From NCBI GenBank assembly GCA_011947345.1, contig JAAVTG010000136.1:1-19733 (forward strand): DNA of 19,733 bases, given 5' to 3'. The DNA is from Phytophthora quininea. Lineage: Eukaryota; Oomycota; Peronosporomycetes; Peronosporales; Peronosporaceae. This document shows, in pieces, positions 9,258 through 18,181 of this stretch. Under the pieces are notes generated by a model. It saw nothing but the letters and a program-made list of their open reading frames with translations. It was not told where the DNA came from and did no database searches. Each line of letters opens with the position of its first letter. Position 1 is the first letter of the stretch. The position numbers were made by a program, and so were the translations under genes.

Positions 9258-9530
9258 CGTGTAGGCAGGTCCGTGGGTGGCATCTCTCGTGTCGGGCACC
9301 TCGATCGTGTAGCGCTTGCCTGTGCAGCTGTCAAAATTCACGTCGGGCACGTCTCCGGCGATGTTCTGCGTCGTGCCCATTGGTTCGGGACTTGTGCTTG
9401 GTCTTGGTGACTTGGTGAGTGAACAGTCAGTAGCAGCGGCGACCTGGTCATGCGTGTCCCTGGGGCGAGCTGCTCGTCACATCCGAGGGCGGATATCCGA
9501 TCGACATGCCACGCACTTGCACAGTTGAGG

Positions 9531-10241
9531 TTAGATGCCGATAAAATTCTCCATCCAACCCGCATATGCCTTGATGCACGCGCAGACCACTAGCTGCAGT
9601 TGCGCACCCATTGCAGCAAGCGTCTCGGAGTTTTTCGATGTCGGCACGGATTCTTTCAAGTCCAGATCCATGAGATTAGCCTTGACTCGCCTCTCTAGAG
9701 CTAGCCGCCGTTCACGTGTCTCGGTTTCGTCTTTGTCGTGCACAGGAATGAACCGCAGCGGCATCGCCCTCACCTCGAGCAGTGCGGGGTCGCCTCGATG
9801 CCCCCACAATCGTCACGATGCCTCTCTTTAGCTTGTTCATTCGTTCGAGTACATTGGACGCCTCGCCAAACTTGAGCAGCACATATCCCGCTTCATTGCC
9901 GGGCGTGGCCTTGTCGAACACACATATTGCGACGCAGTACACGCCTCCTTTGCTGGACAGTCTGTTCTGCAACGGGAAAACCCCAGGTGGTCGAAGCTGG
10001 AGCAAATTTGCACTTGACGACGGCGCGTGAAGACCGCCGCATTCGAAGCGGGGACCGACACGATGATCGGACACTTCGTTGGCGAGCTAGAGCTTGCGTC
10101 TTGGCCGTCAAGAGCCTCAATGACAAGGGAGGGTGAGGGTGCCGTGGGGACGGAGGAACACCAGTCCTCGTACGCCGCCACCGCCGATCGTGCGTGTTTC
10201 AGCCAATCACAGCAAATACCGAGATCCGTACTTTTGCCCAA
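9531..10241 (-). CDS. Disrupted unknown gene with possible GIY-YIG/T5orf172-like core
   Basis: Three overlapping minus-strand frames join into one coding-like product. The first part is Ser-rich (SVPASNAAVF, QVQICSSFDHLG). The second, after a break at GGGGTTTT near 9975, has GGVYCVAICVFD and YVLLKFGEASNVLERMNKL. The third, after a break at a run of five G near 9806, has PLRFIPVHDKDETETRERR, a charged helix and KAYAGWMENFIGI before the stop at 9533-9531. A GxY strand followed by KxGxxxNxxxRxxxL and then a 'IPVxD ... ERRL' segment recalls GIY-YIG/T5orf172-type domains, but I hold this loosely. No ATG is certain for the 5' end; the frame is open up to a TTG at 10241. It is divergent from the PB1 gene, 80 bp away, so the two may share a promoter. 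Breaks at homopolymers suggest sequence error. Confidence 0.4.
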
Positions 10242-10321
10242 AATTGCGTCCGGTGGCAGTAGAATTTGCTCAAATGTTGCCCAAATCCCATACTTAAAAG
10301 CCAGAAGAACAACCGACCGAG

Positions 10322-11161
10322 ATGGCGACGCAGCAGGTGGCGCTCAAGATCGCCTTCAACGGAGACATCCACCGCAGCCGCGTGGAGCTGCGCGGCTTCG
10401 GGCTCGCGCAGCTGACGCAGCTGATGGCCTCGACTTTCCGCGTGGCGCCGGGCGACTTGCTGGTGCAGTACCGCGACCCCGAGGGCGACGTGGTCAATGT
10501 GACGACCGACGGCGAGTTCCAGGAGGCGCTGCGCGTGTTCCTGAGCTCCACGGACCCCGTGCAGACGCTCAAGTTCTCGGCCGTGACGCGGCGCCAGGCA
10601 GACTTCCAGGAGCAAGTGGCGGACCCGCTGGCGCGCTCGATCGAGCAGCTCATGGCGGCGCTGGCCGTGGCGCTGGAACACATCAAGCAGGACAGCCACT
10701 TTGCCGGTATCCCCGCGCCGCAGACGTCCGTGGTGCTGGACCAGCAGGCCAGAGACAGCGCCGAGTCCCCCAAGACAGCGGCCGGTGGTTTCTCGAGCTT
10801 CGCGCAGGGTCTCGTGGGCGAGATCAAGCGCTTCATCCCGGACAAGAAGACTGGCGAAGCGGAGGCGGCACCGGTGCCGGTGCTCGAATCCAAGCCAGAG
10901 GCGGCGCCCGTGGTGGACGTGGAGGCCGAGACGGTGCCGCCTCCTGCCCCAGTGGAGGCGGCGGCGGCTCCTGTGCAGAACGAGGCCCCGTCCATCGCGT
11001 CCTCCGTGGCCTTCTCCGAGTCGGAGGTCAAGTGGTCGGAGCAGCTGTCCATCGTGAGCGGCATCTTCCCCAACGCCGATGTGGCTCGCGTCATTGACAT
11101 TCTGGAGAAGAGCGACGGCAACCTCAACGTGGTGCTCAACGTGCTGACCGAGGAGAACTAA
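10322..11161 (+). CDS. PB1-domain protein with C-terminal CUE/UBA-like ubiquitin-binding domain
   Basis: Intact 279-residue frame. Residues about 5-95 form a PB1 domain: VALKIAFNGD carries the basic-cluster lysine, and YRDPEGDVVNVTTDGEFQEA is a textbook OPCA acidic motif, so it could pair both head-to-tail ways. The middle is a helix (QVADPLARSIEQLMAALAVA) followed by a Pro/Ala/Glu-rich linker (about 180-225). Residues about 238-276 (SIVSGIFPNADVARVI, SDGNLNVVLNVL) fit a three-helix CUE/UBA fold; the FP near helix 1 and the closing VL lean towards CUE. PB1 plus a ubiquitin-binding end is the layout of p62/NBR1-type autophagy and signalling adaptors, but the ZZ finger of those proteins is missing and no clear LC3-interacting motif is seen. 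The start ATG follows ACCGAG. A long antisense frame here is a shadow of its GC-rich codons. Confidence 0.88.
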   Translation: MATQQVALKIAFNGDIHRSRVELRGFGLAQLTQLMASTFRVAPGDLLVQYRDPEGDVVNVTTDGEFQEALRVFLSSTDPVQTLKFSAVTRRQADFQEQVADPLARSIEQLMAALAVALEHIKQDSHFAGIPAPQTSVVLDQQARDSAESPKTAAGGFSSFAQGLVGEIKRFIPDKKTGEAEAAPVPVLESKPEAAPVVDVEAETVPPPAPVEAAAAPVQNEAPSIASSVAFSESEVKWSEQLSIVSGIFPNADVARVIDILEKSDGNLNVVLNVLTEEN

Positions 11162-11348
11162 GTGCAGCTCCAACAACAAGCGCTAGTCGAGTGTGGCGAC
11201 AGCTCTTGCGAATGCATGAATGCCATGAAATTATTCGGCTGCTATGTTATGGCATATAACCTCCTATTTAGCCTTCTCCCTCGGTACTCCTTTTCCGCGC
11301 CAAACTTGCTCGGCGATCCGTCCCTCCACCTTCCGCTACGACTTGGCC

Positions 11349-12682
11349 ATGGGCAAGACTCCCGAGCGCCGCGTGTTCGCGTCCTCCTCCAACGTGACGC
11401 TGCGCTACCGCCGCAAGGTGCCGCCACCCAACAACCAGCTGGAGCCGCAGGACGCTCAGCCCAAGAGCGAGCCGCCCGAAGCCCCGAAGCCCCAGCAGCA
11501 GCAGCAGGTGAGGACGCGGCCCCACTCCGAGTCCAAGCAACAGCCGCCAAGTCGCTCCAGCAGGTCTCCGCAACGCAGACGCTTCCGCCAGAAGCCCGGA
11601 GGGAGGCAGCCGCCCAGTCTGCTGAAGCAGCTGCTGTGGAAGGCCAAGGATGTGCAGCCCTCGCAGGCCCCAGCGATTTCCAATCATGACAAGCAGGACA
11701 ATAACCAGGACCAGCATCAGAACCAACAAGAGGAGGAAGACGAAGACGAAGAGGCCGCATTTGCCACTCAGCAGCGCCTCGCCAGGAAGCAGCTGGCCCA
11801 GGAAGCCGTCGCAGCCAAGAGGAACAAGGCGTTGGAAGCAGCTTCTGCCCCCGAGACGTTCGTGGCCGAGTCGTCCAGTCAGGAGACGCAGTCGGGATCG
11901 GAGGACGAGGCAGTTTTCTTGCCCTACAATGCGCTTGTGACGGCTGCGCAGCCCCCGAAGCGCCTTGGCAGGTGTACGAGCACCAGGACACGGCCGACGA
12001 TACGGACGGGGAGGAGGCGAGCCCCGTGATGCCGACCGAGACTGTGCAGGAGCAGGAATTAGAAAAGCCAACGGTGCGCCGAAGTCAGAAACTGCGTCAG
12101 AAGCAAAAGCTCAGGCTCAAGCAGAAGCAGAAGCGGGCAGCAGCCAAAAACCAAACGCAGCGTCTACAGCAGCGCGGAAATGGCGTAGAAGAAGAGCGGT
12201 CGCAAGAGATTGAAGAGAGCGCCACAGCTTCAACGGACGACGACGACATTTTCCACCCGCCCACGAACCTAGCGAGCGAAATGGATGCGGGGGTGTGCCG
12301 CGCGGTGCTGTCACAATTAAAGGAGGTGGTGCCGTTTATTGTCGTGGGTGAAGTGGCGTGTCCGGTGATGTTGGAGGACCATGGTGCCTGCCAGCCTCCC
12401 CGAAAGCAGCTACAGACCAGGACCGAGTCACTGCAGAAGACACGCAGGATTTCCGTGAGCACGTGGTCGCGATGTTGGATCGGTCCAAGAAGACACAGAT
12501 GCAGCTTCGCGACAGCTTCGTAGCGGAGAGTTCAGGCTTTGATGCGGACACGACCTACGATTTCTTCAAGCGCCGTACGTGTGGTTTCTTGCTGATGCTT
12601 TGATCTTCATTCCTCATGGTGTGTTGTTTGTTTTGCAGGTTTTACCGAGGTCCAGAGAACCGCCGGCATTGTGTACTACTAG
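11349..12682 (+). CDS. Charged, Gln/Glu-rich protein of unknown function, two exons, two frame breaks
   Basis: Not recognised. ATG at 11349 opens MGKTPERRVFASSSNVTLRY. A long low-complexity region follows with Pro/Gln, Arg/Ser and an acidic run (QQEEEDEDEEAAF), then helical Lys/Arg/Gln sequence (VRRSQKLRQKQKLRLKQKQK), and a more ordered end (MDAGVCRAVLSQLKEVVPFI; QDFREHVVAMLDRSKKTQMQ; DADTTYDFFKR). An intron at 12575-12638 (64 nt, GT-AG) joins in frame to RFTEVQRTAGIVYY and TAG at 12680-12682. Two frame changes, at CCCCC (11952-11956) and CCCC (12398-12401), are each cured by one extra C. The codon bias stays coding-like across both, which favours sequence error over decay. About 420 residues if joined. 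The basic/acidic composition suggests a nuclear protein; this is inference only. It lies 187 bp after the PB1 gene, same strand. Confidence 0.6.
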
Positions 12683-12829
12683 CCAAAAAGAAAGCTTGCC
12701 ATTTGCCAGATCAACGTCTTTGCTGCATCAATCTTGGCGTGCTCATAGTGTTGTCATTCCGTTCCCTCTACTGCTGCTACTGGTTCAAAAAAAAATCTAC
12801 TCGTACATTTACCGTCACACTTTGCCACG

Positions 12830-15800
12830 CTAAATGGAGCCTGTCATGGCTCGAGGCGTGCCGATGGCATCGTATGGTTCCAACGACTCGCTGGAGCGAT
12901 CATACGGATATGCGCCCGTGCGATCCATCGGCGGTGGAGGCTCGCGCGGGGTCAGTAACTCAAGCGGATCTCTGCGCTTGGGGCGGAGGAAAAGACACCG
13001 ACCACCAAAGCCACAACCACCCCAATTGCCACCAGCACAAACGTCATTGTGTTCGTGCTCAGGATGCTGCTTTTGCCGTTGTTGATATTGCTGGACGACG
13101 ACGACGCGCTGCCCTCGGCAGACAGAGGGCTGGCACTGGCACCGCTGTCGCCGGTGATTGGGGCCAAATGCAACGCGCCAGTCGTTGGTGTAGGGATACG
13201 GGTCACGAGTGACGCTGACGCTGTTGAGGTGGACGATGACGATGACATTGCCACCGACTTGGATGCTTGATCAAGACTAGCTGCAACAGACCCAACATCG
13301 CTCGGCGAAGCAACCCTAGATTCCGAGCTTGATTCCACCACAGCAGCCTCCGATGATGACGAAGATGGCACCACTTCTCCACTAGAACTCGCCGTCGAAC
13401 TGGAGCTCAAGCTTGCAGCGTCAGAGCTTGAACGTGCAGCAGCATTTGACCCCACTGACGACGCACCGACACTTGAGGACCGTGACGTGTCAGAGAATTC
13501 CTGTGAAGAAGTTCCCGAGGATGAAGATAGCATTCCATCAGACCCTGCAGATGACGAGCTTCCAGACGAACTTGAGACGGACCCTGGCGGTGTTAGAGGA
13601 GTTGACGTCACCGGAGGAGGGCTTGTCGGGGTGGATGTAGGTGTTGACGTGGATGGTGCGCTTCCTGCGCCCGAGTTTGATTCTGACAAAGGGACCGCCG
13701 TCACAGGAGGTGGGCTTGTAGCAGATGGCGTGGCAGTTGCAATTGGAGCAAGTGCACCGACCGACCCTGAGCTCGACCTGGACGGCGGCACCGCTGTAAC
13801 AGGAGGTGGGCTAGTTGGCGACAATGATGAACCAGCTGATCCTCCCAAACTCGATCCTGACGAAGTCGATGCTGGAGTCTGTGTCGTAGCCACAGGCGCC
13901 TCCGTCGTCGATGCTGGAGTCTGTGTCGTAGCAACAGGCGCCTCCGTCGTTGATGCTGGAGTCTGTGTTGCTACCGGAGCTGTCGTCGTCGCCGCTGGCA
14001 GGTTTGTGACCACTGGCGTCTGCGTTGTCACTATCGGCGCCTCCGTCGTCGATACTGGAGTCTGTGTCGTAGCCACAGGCGCCTCCGTCGTCGATGCTGG
14101 AGTCTGTGTCGTAGCCACAGGCGCCTCCGTCGTTGATGCTGGAGTCTGTGTTGCTACCGGAGCTGTCGTCGTCGCCGCTGGCAGGTTTGTGACCACTGGC
14201 GTCTGCGTTGTCACTATCGGCGCCTCCGTCGTCGATACTGGAGTCTGTGTCGTAGCCACAGGCGCCTCCGTCGTCGATGCTGGAGTCTGTGTTGCTACCG
14301 GAGCTGTCGTCGTCGCCGCTGGCAGGTTTGTGACCACTGGCGTCTGCGTTGTCACTATCGGCGCCTCCGTCGTCGATACTGGAGTCTGTGTCGTAGCCAC
14401 AGGCGCCTCCGTCGTCGATGCTGGAGTCTGTGTCGTAGCCACAGGCGCCTCCGTCGTTGATGCTGGAGTCTGTGTTGCTACCGGAGCTGTTGTCGTCGCC
14501 GCTGGCAGGTTTGTGACCACTGGCGTCTGCGTTGTCACTATCGGCGCCTCCGTCGTCGATACTGGAGTCTGTGTCGTAGCCACAGGCGCCTCCGTCGTCG
14601 ATGCTGGAGTCTGTGTTGCTACCGGAGCTGTCGTCGTCGCCGCTGGCAGGTTTGTGACCACTGGCGTCTGCGTTGTCACTATCGGCGCCTCCGTCGTCGA
14701 TACTGGAGTCTGTGTCGTAGCCACAGGCGCCTCCGTCGTCGATGCTGGAGTCTGTGTCGTAGCCACAGGCGCCTCCGTCGTCGATGCTGGAGTCTGTGTC
14801 GTAGCCACAGGCGCCTCCGTCGTCGATGCTGGAGTCTGTGTTGCTACCGGAGCTGTCGTCGTCGCCGCTGGCAGGTTTGTGACCACTGGCGTCTGCGTTG
14901 TCACTATCGGCGCCTCCGTCGTCGATACTGGAGTCTGTGTCGTAGCCACAGGCGCCTCCGTCGTCGATGCTGGAGTCTGTGTCGTAGCCACAGGCGCCTC
15001 CGTCGTCGATGCTGGAGTCTGTGTCGTAGCAACAGGCGCCTCCGTCGTCGATGCTGGAGTCTGTGTTGCTACCGGAGCTGTCGTCGTCGCCGCTGGCAGG
15101 TTTGTGACCACTGGCGTCTGCGTTGTCACTATCGGCGCCTCCGTCGTCGATACTGGAGTCTGTGTCGTAGCCACAGGCGCCTCCGTCGTCGATGCTGGAG
15201 TCTGTGTCGTAGCCACAGGCGCCTCCGTCGTTGATGCTGGAGTCTGTGTTGCTACCGGAGCTGTTGTCGTCGCCGCTGGCAGGTTTGTGACCACTGGCGT
15301 CTGCGTTGTCACTATCGGCGCCTCCGTCGTCGATACTGGAGTCTGTGTCGTAGCCACAGGCGCCTCCGTCGTCGATGCTGGAGTCTGTGTCGTAGCCACA
15401 GGCGCCTCCGTCGTCGATGCTGGAGTCTGTGTTGCTACCGGAGCTGTCGTCGTCGCCGCTGGCAGGTTTGTGACCACTGGCGTCTGCGTTGTCACTATCG
15501 GCGCCTCCGTCGTCGATACTGGAGTCTGTGTCGTAGCCACAGGCGCCTCCGTCGTCGATACTGGAGTCTGTGTCGTAGCCACAGGCGCCTCCGTCGTCGA
15601 TGCTGGAGTCTGTGTCGTAGCAACAGGCGCCTCCGTCGTTGATGCTGGAGTCTGTGTTGCTACCGGAGCTGTTGTCGTCGCCGCTGGCAGGTTTGTGACC
15701 ACTGGCGTCTGCGCTGTCACTATCGGCGCCTCCGTCGTCGATACTGGAGTCTGTGTCGTAGCCACAGGCGCCTCCGTCGTCGATGCTGGAGTCTGTGTCG

Positions 15801-16571
15801 TAGCCACAGGCGCCTCCGTCGTTGATGCTGGAGTCTGTGTTGCTACCGGAGCTGTCGTCGTCGCCGCTGGCAGGTTTGTGACCACTGGCGTCTGCGTTGT
15901 CACTATCGGAGCCTCTGTCGTCGATACTGGAGTCTGTGTCGTGGCAACAGGCGCCTCCGTCGTCGATGCTGGAGTCTGTGTCGTTGATATGGGGGCGTCT
16001 GTCGTAACAGGTACCTGTGTAATGGCAACAGGAGCTTCTGTAATGGGAGCTTGAGTCATTTCCAGGGCTGATCCTGTCGCGATCGGCGCCACTGTAGCAG
16101 CTACTGATAGCTGTGTAATCGTGTTCACTGTTGTCCCAGCCGCCACTGTCGTCGTGGTCGTCGTCATCGCCATGGAACTGGTGATCAATGCGTCCTGCAG
16201 CGTCCTGCTCCTTCTCCGCTGCCTGGCCACCAGCTCTATTGGCGAGCTCGCCGGTGGCAAACACTCGTTCTCGTATCGGTTGGACACCACGCAGCCTAGT
16301 AAGCCGCTGTCGATATCCACCACTGCACAACAGCTATCTTCCTTGAGTATTGTCGTCCCCGACACGTCTCGTTGGCCTGCGCGGGGACATCTGAAGGGTT
16401 CGTCCGCGCGGTCCACAGCCCCTCGCACGGGGGCATGGGCACACAAAACACGCCGGCGACGCCTGCGACGTGCACGGGCCGCTCCAGCAGCAGCTCGCAG
16501 TCGGAATCCGATGCGACTGTGCGTGCGTGGGCGGCCACCAGTGCTGCACAGAGAGCAGCAGCCGTCCGCAT
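12830..16571 (-). CDS. Mucin-like secreted membrane-anchored Thr-rich repeat protein, two frame breaks
   Basis: ATG at 16571 starts a signal peptide (MRTAAALCAALVAAHARTVA) and a Cys-rich head (DCELLLERPVHV, VFCVPMPPCEG, ETCRG; then ILKEDSCCAVVDIDSGLLGC and NRYENECLPP). The head changes frame at the four-base run 16357-16360. Next come Thr-rich repeats (TTEAPVATTQTPAS, TNLPAATTTAPVATQTP), a Ser-rich stalk, a transmembrane helix (TMTFVLVAIGVVVALVVGVF) and a short tail. The tail is reached only by a second break at the run 12980-12983: KRRDPLELLTPREPPPPM and SSESLEPYDAIGTP, stop TAG at 12832-12830. Both breaks equal one missing base. The product is about 1240 residues, anchored outside-in with a cytosolic tail. 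The composition recalls oomycete mucin-like surface proteins such as the Phytophthora cyst-germination CAR proteins, though the repeat unit differs. Dense Thr suggests O-glycosylation and a role in surface protection or adhesion, by analogy. An unbroken 1246-codon frame from 16692 starts upstream in the wrong head frame. Confidence 0.85.
13865..15983 (-). repeat. Hierarchical tandem repeat array of the mucin-like gene
   Basis: The basic unit is 42 nt (14 residues, TTEAPVATTQTPAS type). A 99-nt block holding TNLPAATTTAPVATQTP recurs 11 times, with GCTGGCAGG marks at 13994, 14177, 14318, 14501, 14642, 14867, 15092, 15275, 15458, 15683 and 15866. Spacings are 183, 141, 183, 141, 225, 225, 183, 183, 225 and 183, that is 99 plus one, two or three 42-nt units. 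All lengths are multiples of three. Copies are nearly identical, pointing to recent unequal exchange or conversion. Confidence 0.93.
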
Positions 16572-18181
16572 GAGCGCCGAGCGATGGGTCCGGGGACTCT
16601 CCCTGGTCTGGGCAAGGCCCTGTCGCCTTGGTAGTAAGCCTGCACAGCACAAGTCGCCGAGTTAGTGCAGTCATCCAACCCACTTCACCCACTTCAGCCG
16701 CAGCAGTAACTGGTAACGGCAGTGCAGTCGCTGGCGTACCTGCGTTTCAGCGGGGCTTGGTCGAGTGCCGGCCGACCTACAGCCGAGCTCCCAGAGCGCG
16801 TGTACCCCGCTGTGGCGAGGTGAGTGTCCGAGTGTCCGCACGGCGTGGCGGGCGGCGGGCCGATCTGACCACACGGCGCGCGATCGACGGGTTGGGGGCG
16901 CAGTAGCAGCAGCAGCAGCAGCACCAGCCAGCCACTCGCAGTCTGTGGCGGTCTGTCCGTGGCGGCAGTCTGTTTTTCTCCGTCCGCTTGGCGGCAGCCG
17001 CGCTCTTTGCTCTATGAGGTGACTGATGTCGCACTAGGTTCGCACTTTGGCTATGGAATGGTGTTGATGGACGATCACGGCCAGCATGCTCAAATTTTTA
17101 CACAGCGATGTAGCGCCGATGCCAGGCAGATGGCGATGGCCTCCGCAACGCCAGGTTCAGCGTCTTGCTGCTACAGCGCCTTCGACTCGCATCACAATTC
17201 GGATATCAGCGATCACGACGAGGTGGAAAACATGGAGCAAGCCCACGGCGACAGAGATCGCGATGGATATCGGAGTTCTCGTGGACAGATAACTCTGTGG
17301 CTTACCACGATCCTGGTCAGCTCAACGTTGGCGGCCAATTGGCCAAATCTAACATTGCGAGCACCACCTCGACAGCACGTCTCGTATCAACGGAGACCCG
17401 TTTCGTAGTGGGCAGTCCATCAGACCAACGCGAAGAAGTGATGCCAAAAACTGCGAAAGCATTCCTCCGGAATAGTATTCTTGGCCAGCCCCCACACACA
17501 CACACTCCATGAGTACTCGTGGCAAGTCCCGCGCCAGACGAGGAATCGCGGAACCAAGCAAATAGTGGAGGCCTCCAAAAGTAGTATGAATCCAGCGCCA
17601 GTTCATGAGACTGGACGGCTTCCAACTCGGACGGCAAGACACAAGACGACGGTGTTTGCAGGATGGGAACTGCGCGACAAGAACAATTTCAATAGCACAC
17701 GTTCACTGGGAGTGCGTGGGAGCGATAACGTTTTGGAAAACAAAAATCTACAACACTGGAGTGGAGAAGAAGTGTAAGAAGGCATCCTAGCAGCGCACAA
17801 GGAGAACGTTGCAACACGCAAAGCACCGCTCAAATTCAGCTAGCGACGGACAATGGAACGAGGAGTTTGGGACGGCAGCAAAACTGGGCAGGCTGATTGT
17901 GTCGCTCTGTTGTGGCAAATTCGGAACGGTGTTGTTTGGACTGCAGAGCACCAAGTGGAATACATGTGAAAGAGCTGCTTGCGTCAATAAAAAGCAATTG
18001 CGGATCAAAGCCAGCACGAGAACCACCTTAGAAATGTGCGTGACAAGTTTGAGATTTTTACAGCAGGAAGATTCACATCGAGTAGCGTCACGAAAGCGGA
18101 ACCGAAGATGCTGCGCCGACTGCGGAAATGCAGGGAGGCATCGAGACGGATATCTGCCATTGCAAAGGACACGACACCTAC
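16572..18181. other. 1.6 kb gene-poor interval, no recognised gene
   Basis: It contains the upstream region of the mucin-like gene. A plus-strand frame at 16959-17408 (149 codons; VLMDDHGQHAQIFTQR, DISDHDEVENMEQAHGDRDR) is the most coding-like piece, but it has no family signature and no coding neighbour that joins it. Further plus frames at 17481-17777 and 17809-18216 have no recognisable domain and overlap minus-strand frames of similar length. From about 17500 on the GC content drops. I see no transposase, reverse transcriptase, tRNA or rRNA. Confidence 0.4.
16907..16923. repeat. Short CAG microsatellite
   Basis: About five and a half AGC/CAG triplets at 16907-16923, upstream of the mucin-like gene on its non-template side. 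It lies outside any gene I can support. Confidence 0.75.

Larger units (their letters stand above)
5482..9380 (-). pseudogene. ACSL: Long-chain acyl-CoA synthetase relic, split by a hAT transposon
   Basis: Long-chain acyl-CoA synthetases use ATP and CoA to activate fatty acids. ATG at 9380 begins MGTTQNIAGDVPDVNF, then GKRYTIEVPDTRDATHG. The frame is cut at 9249 by the transposon and resumes at 7202 with ANKEPINEDEMTLYHNF, GDYEWFTYNDANARM and an in-frame TAA before EKVGIFAQN. After 413 foreign bases it resumes with RMSYVVVPLYDTLGPDAM and FVINQTELSILFCG, followed by TAG, then CPTLRTVVLLEEIS and KTFE-TAA. The AMP-binding loop follows at about 6190-6140 as YTYGTVGDPKGV; the usual form is TSGTTG, so a Ser and a Thr have changed. 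Later motifs include ISYLPLVHVLERV and YGLSESAAAVCV. Recognisable sequence ends at VPEMGYDHT near 5520, so roughly the last third (CoA-binding and C-terminal lid) is missing. Three stops, two insertions and a truncation make this non-functional. Confidence 0.9.

Noticed and set aside
10027..11179. Long frames of 356 codons (+) and 326 codons (-) over the PB1 gene
   Set aside because: Shadows produced by GC-rich codons; only the 279-residue frame has recognised domains.
11242..12071. Minus-strand frames of about 250-267 codons
   Set aside because: Antisense of the charged plus-strand gene; no domain, and codon bias favours the plus strand.
13865..15983. Possible CRISPR-like array of regular repeats
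   Set aside because: Units are contiguous, coding, with no unique spacers, in a eukaryote-type gene.
13487..16054. 855-codon plus-strand frame (Val/Ala/Cys-rich repeats)
   Set aside because: It is the antisense of the mucin repeat array, kept open by repeat length; it has no plausible start region, signal or ordered flanking domain.
13811..16330. 839-codon minus-strand frame (Asp/Ser/Gly-rich repeats)
   Set aside because: Alternative frame of the same array; the mucin frame has the signal peptide, Ser stalk and membrane helix.
16571..16695. Start of the mucin-like gene at 16692, the longest unbroken frame
   Set aside because: That head is Arg/Ala-rich and lacks a signal peptide; the other frame from 16571 begins with a clear signal peptide and Cys-rich domain.
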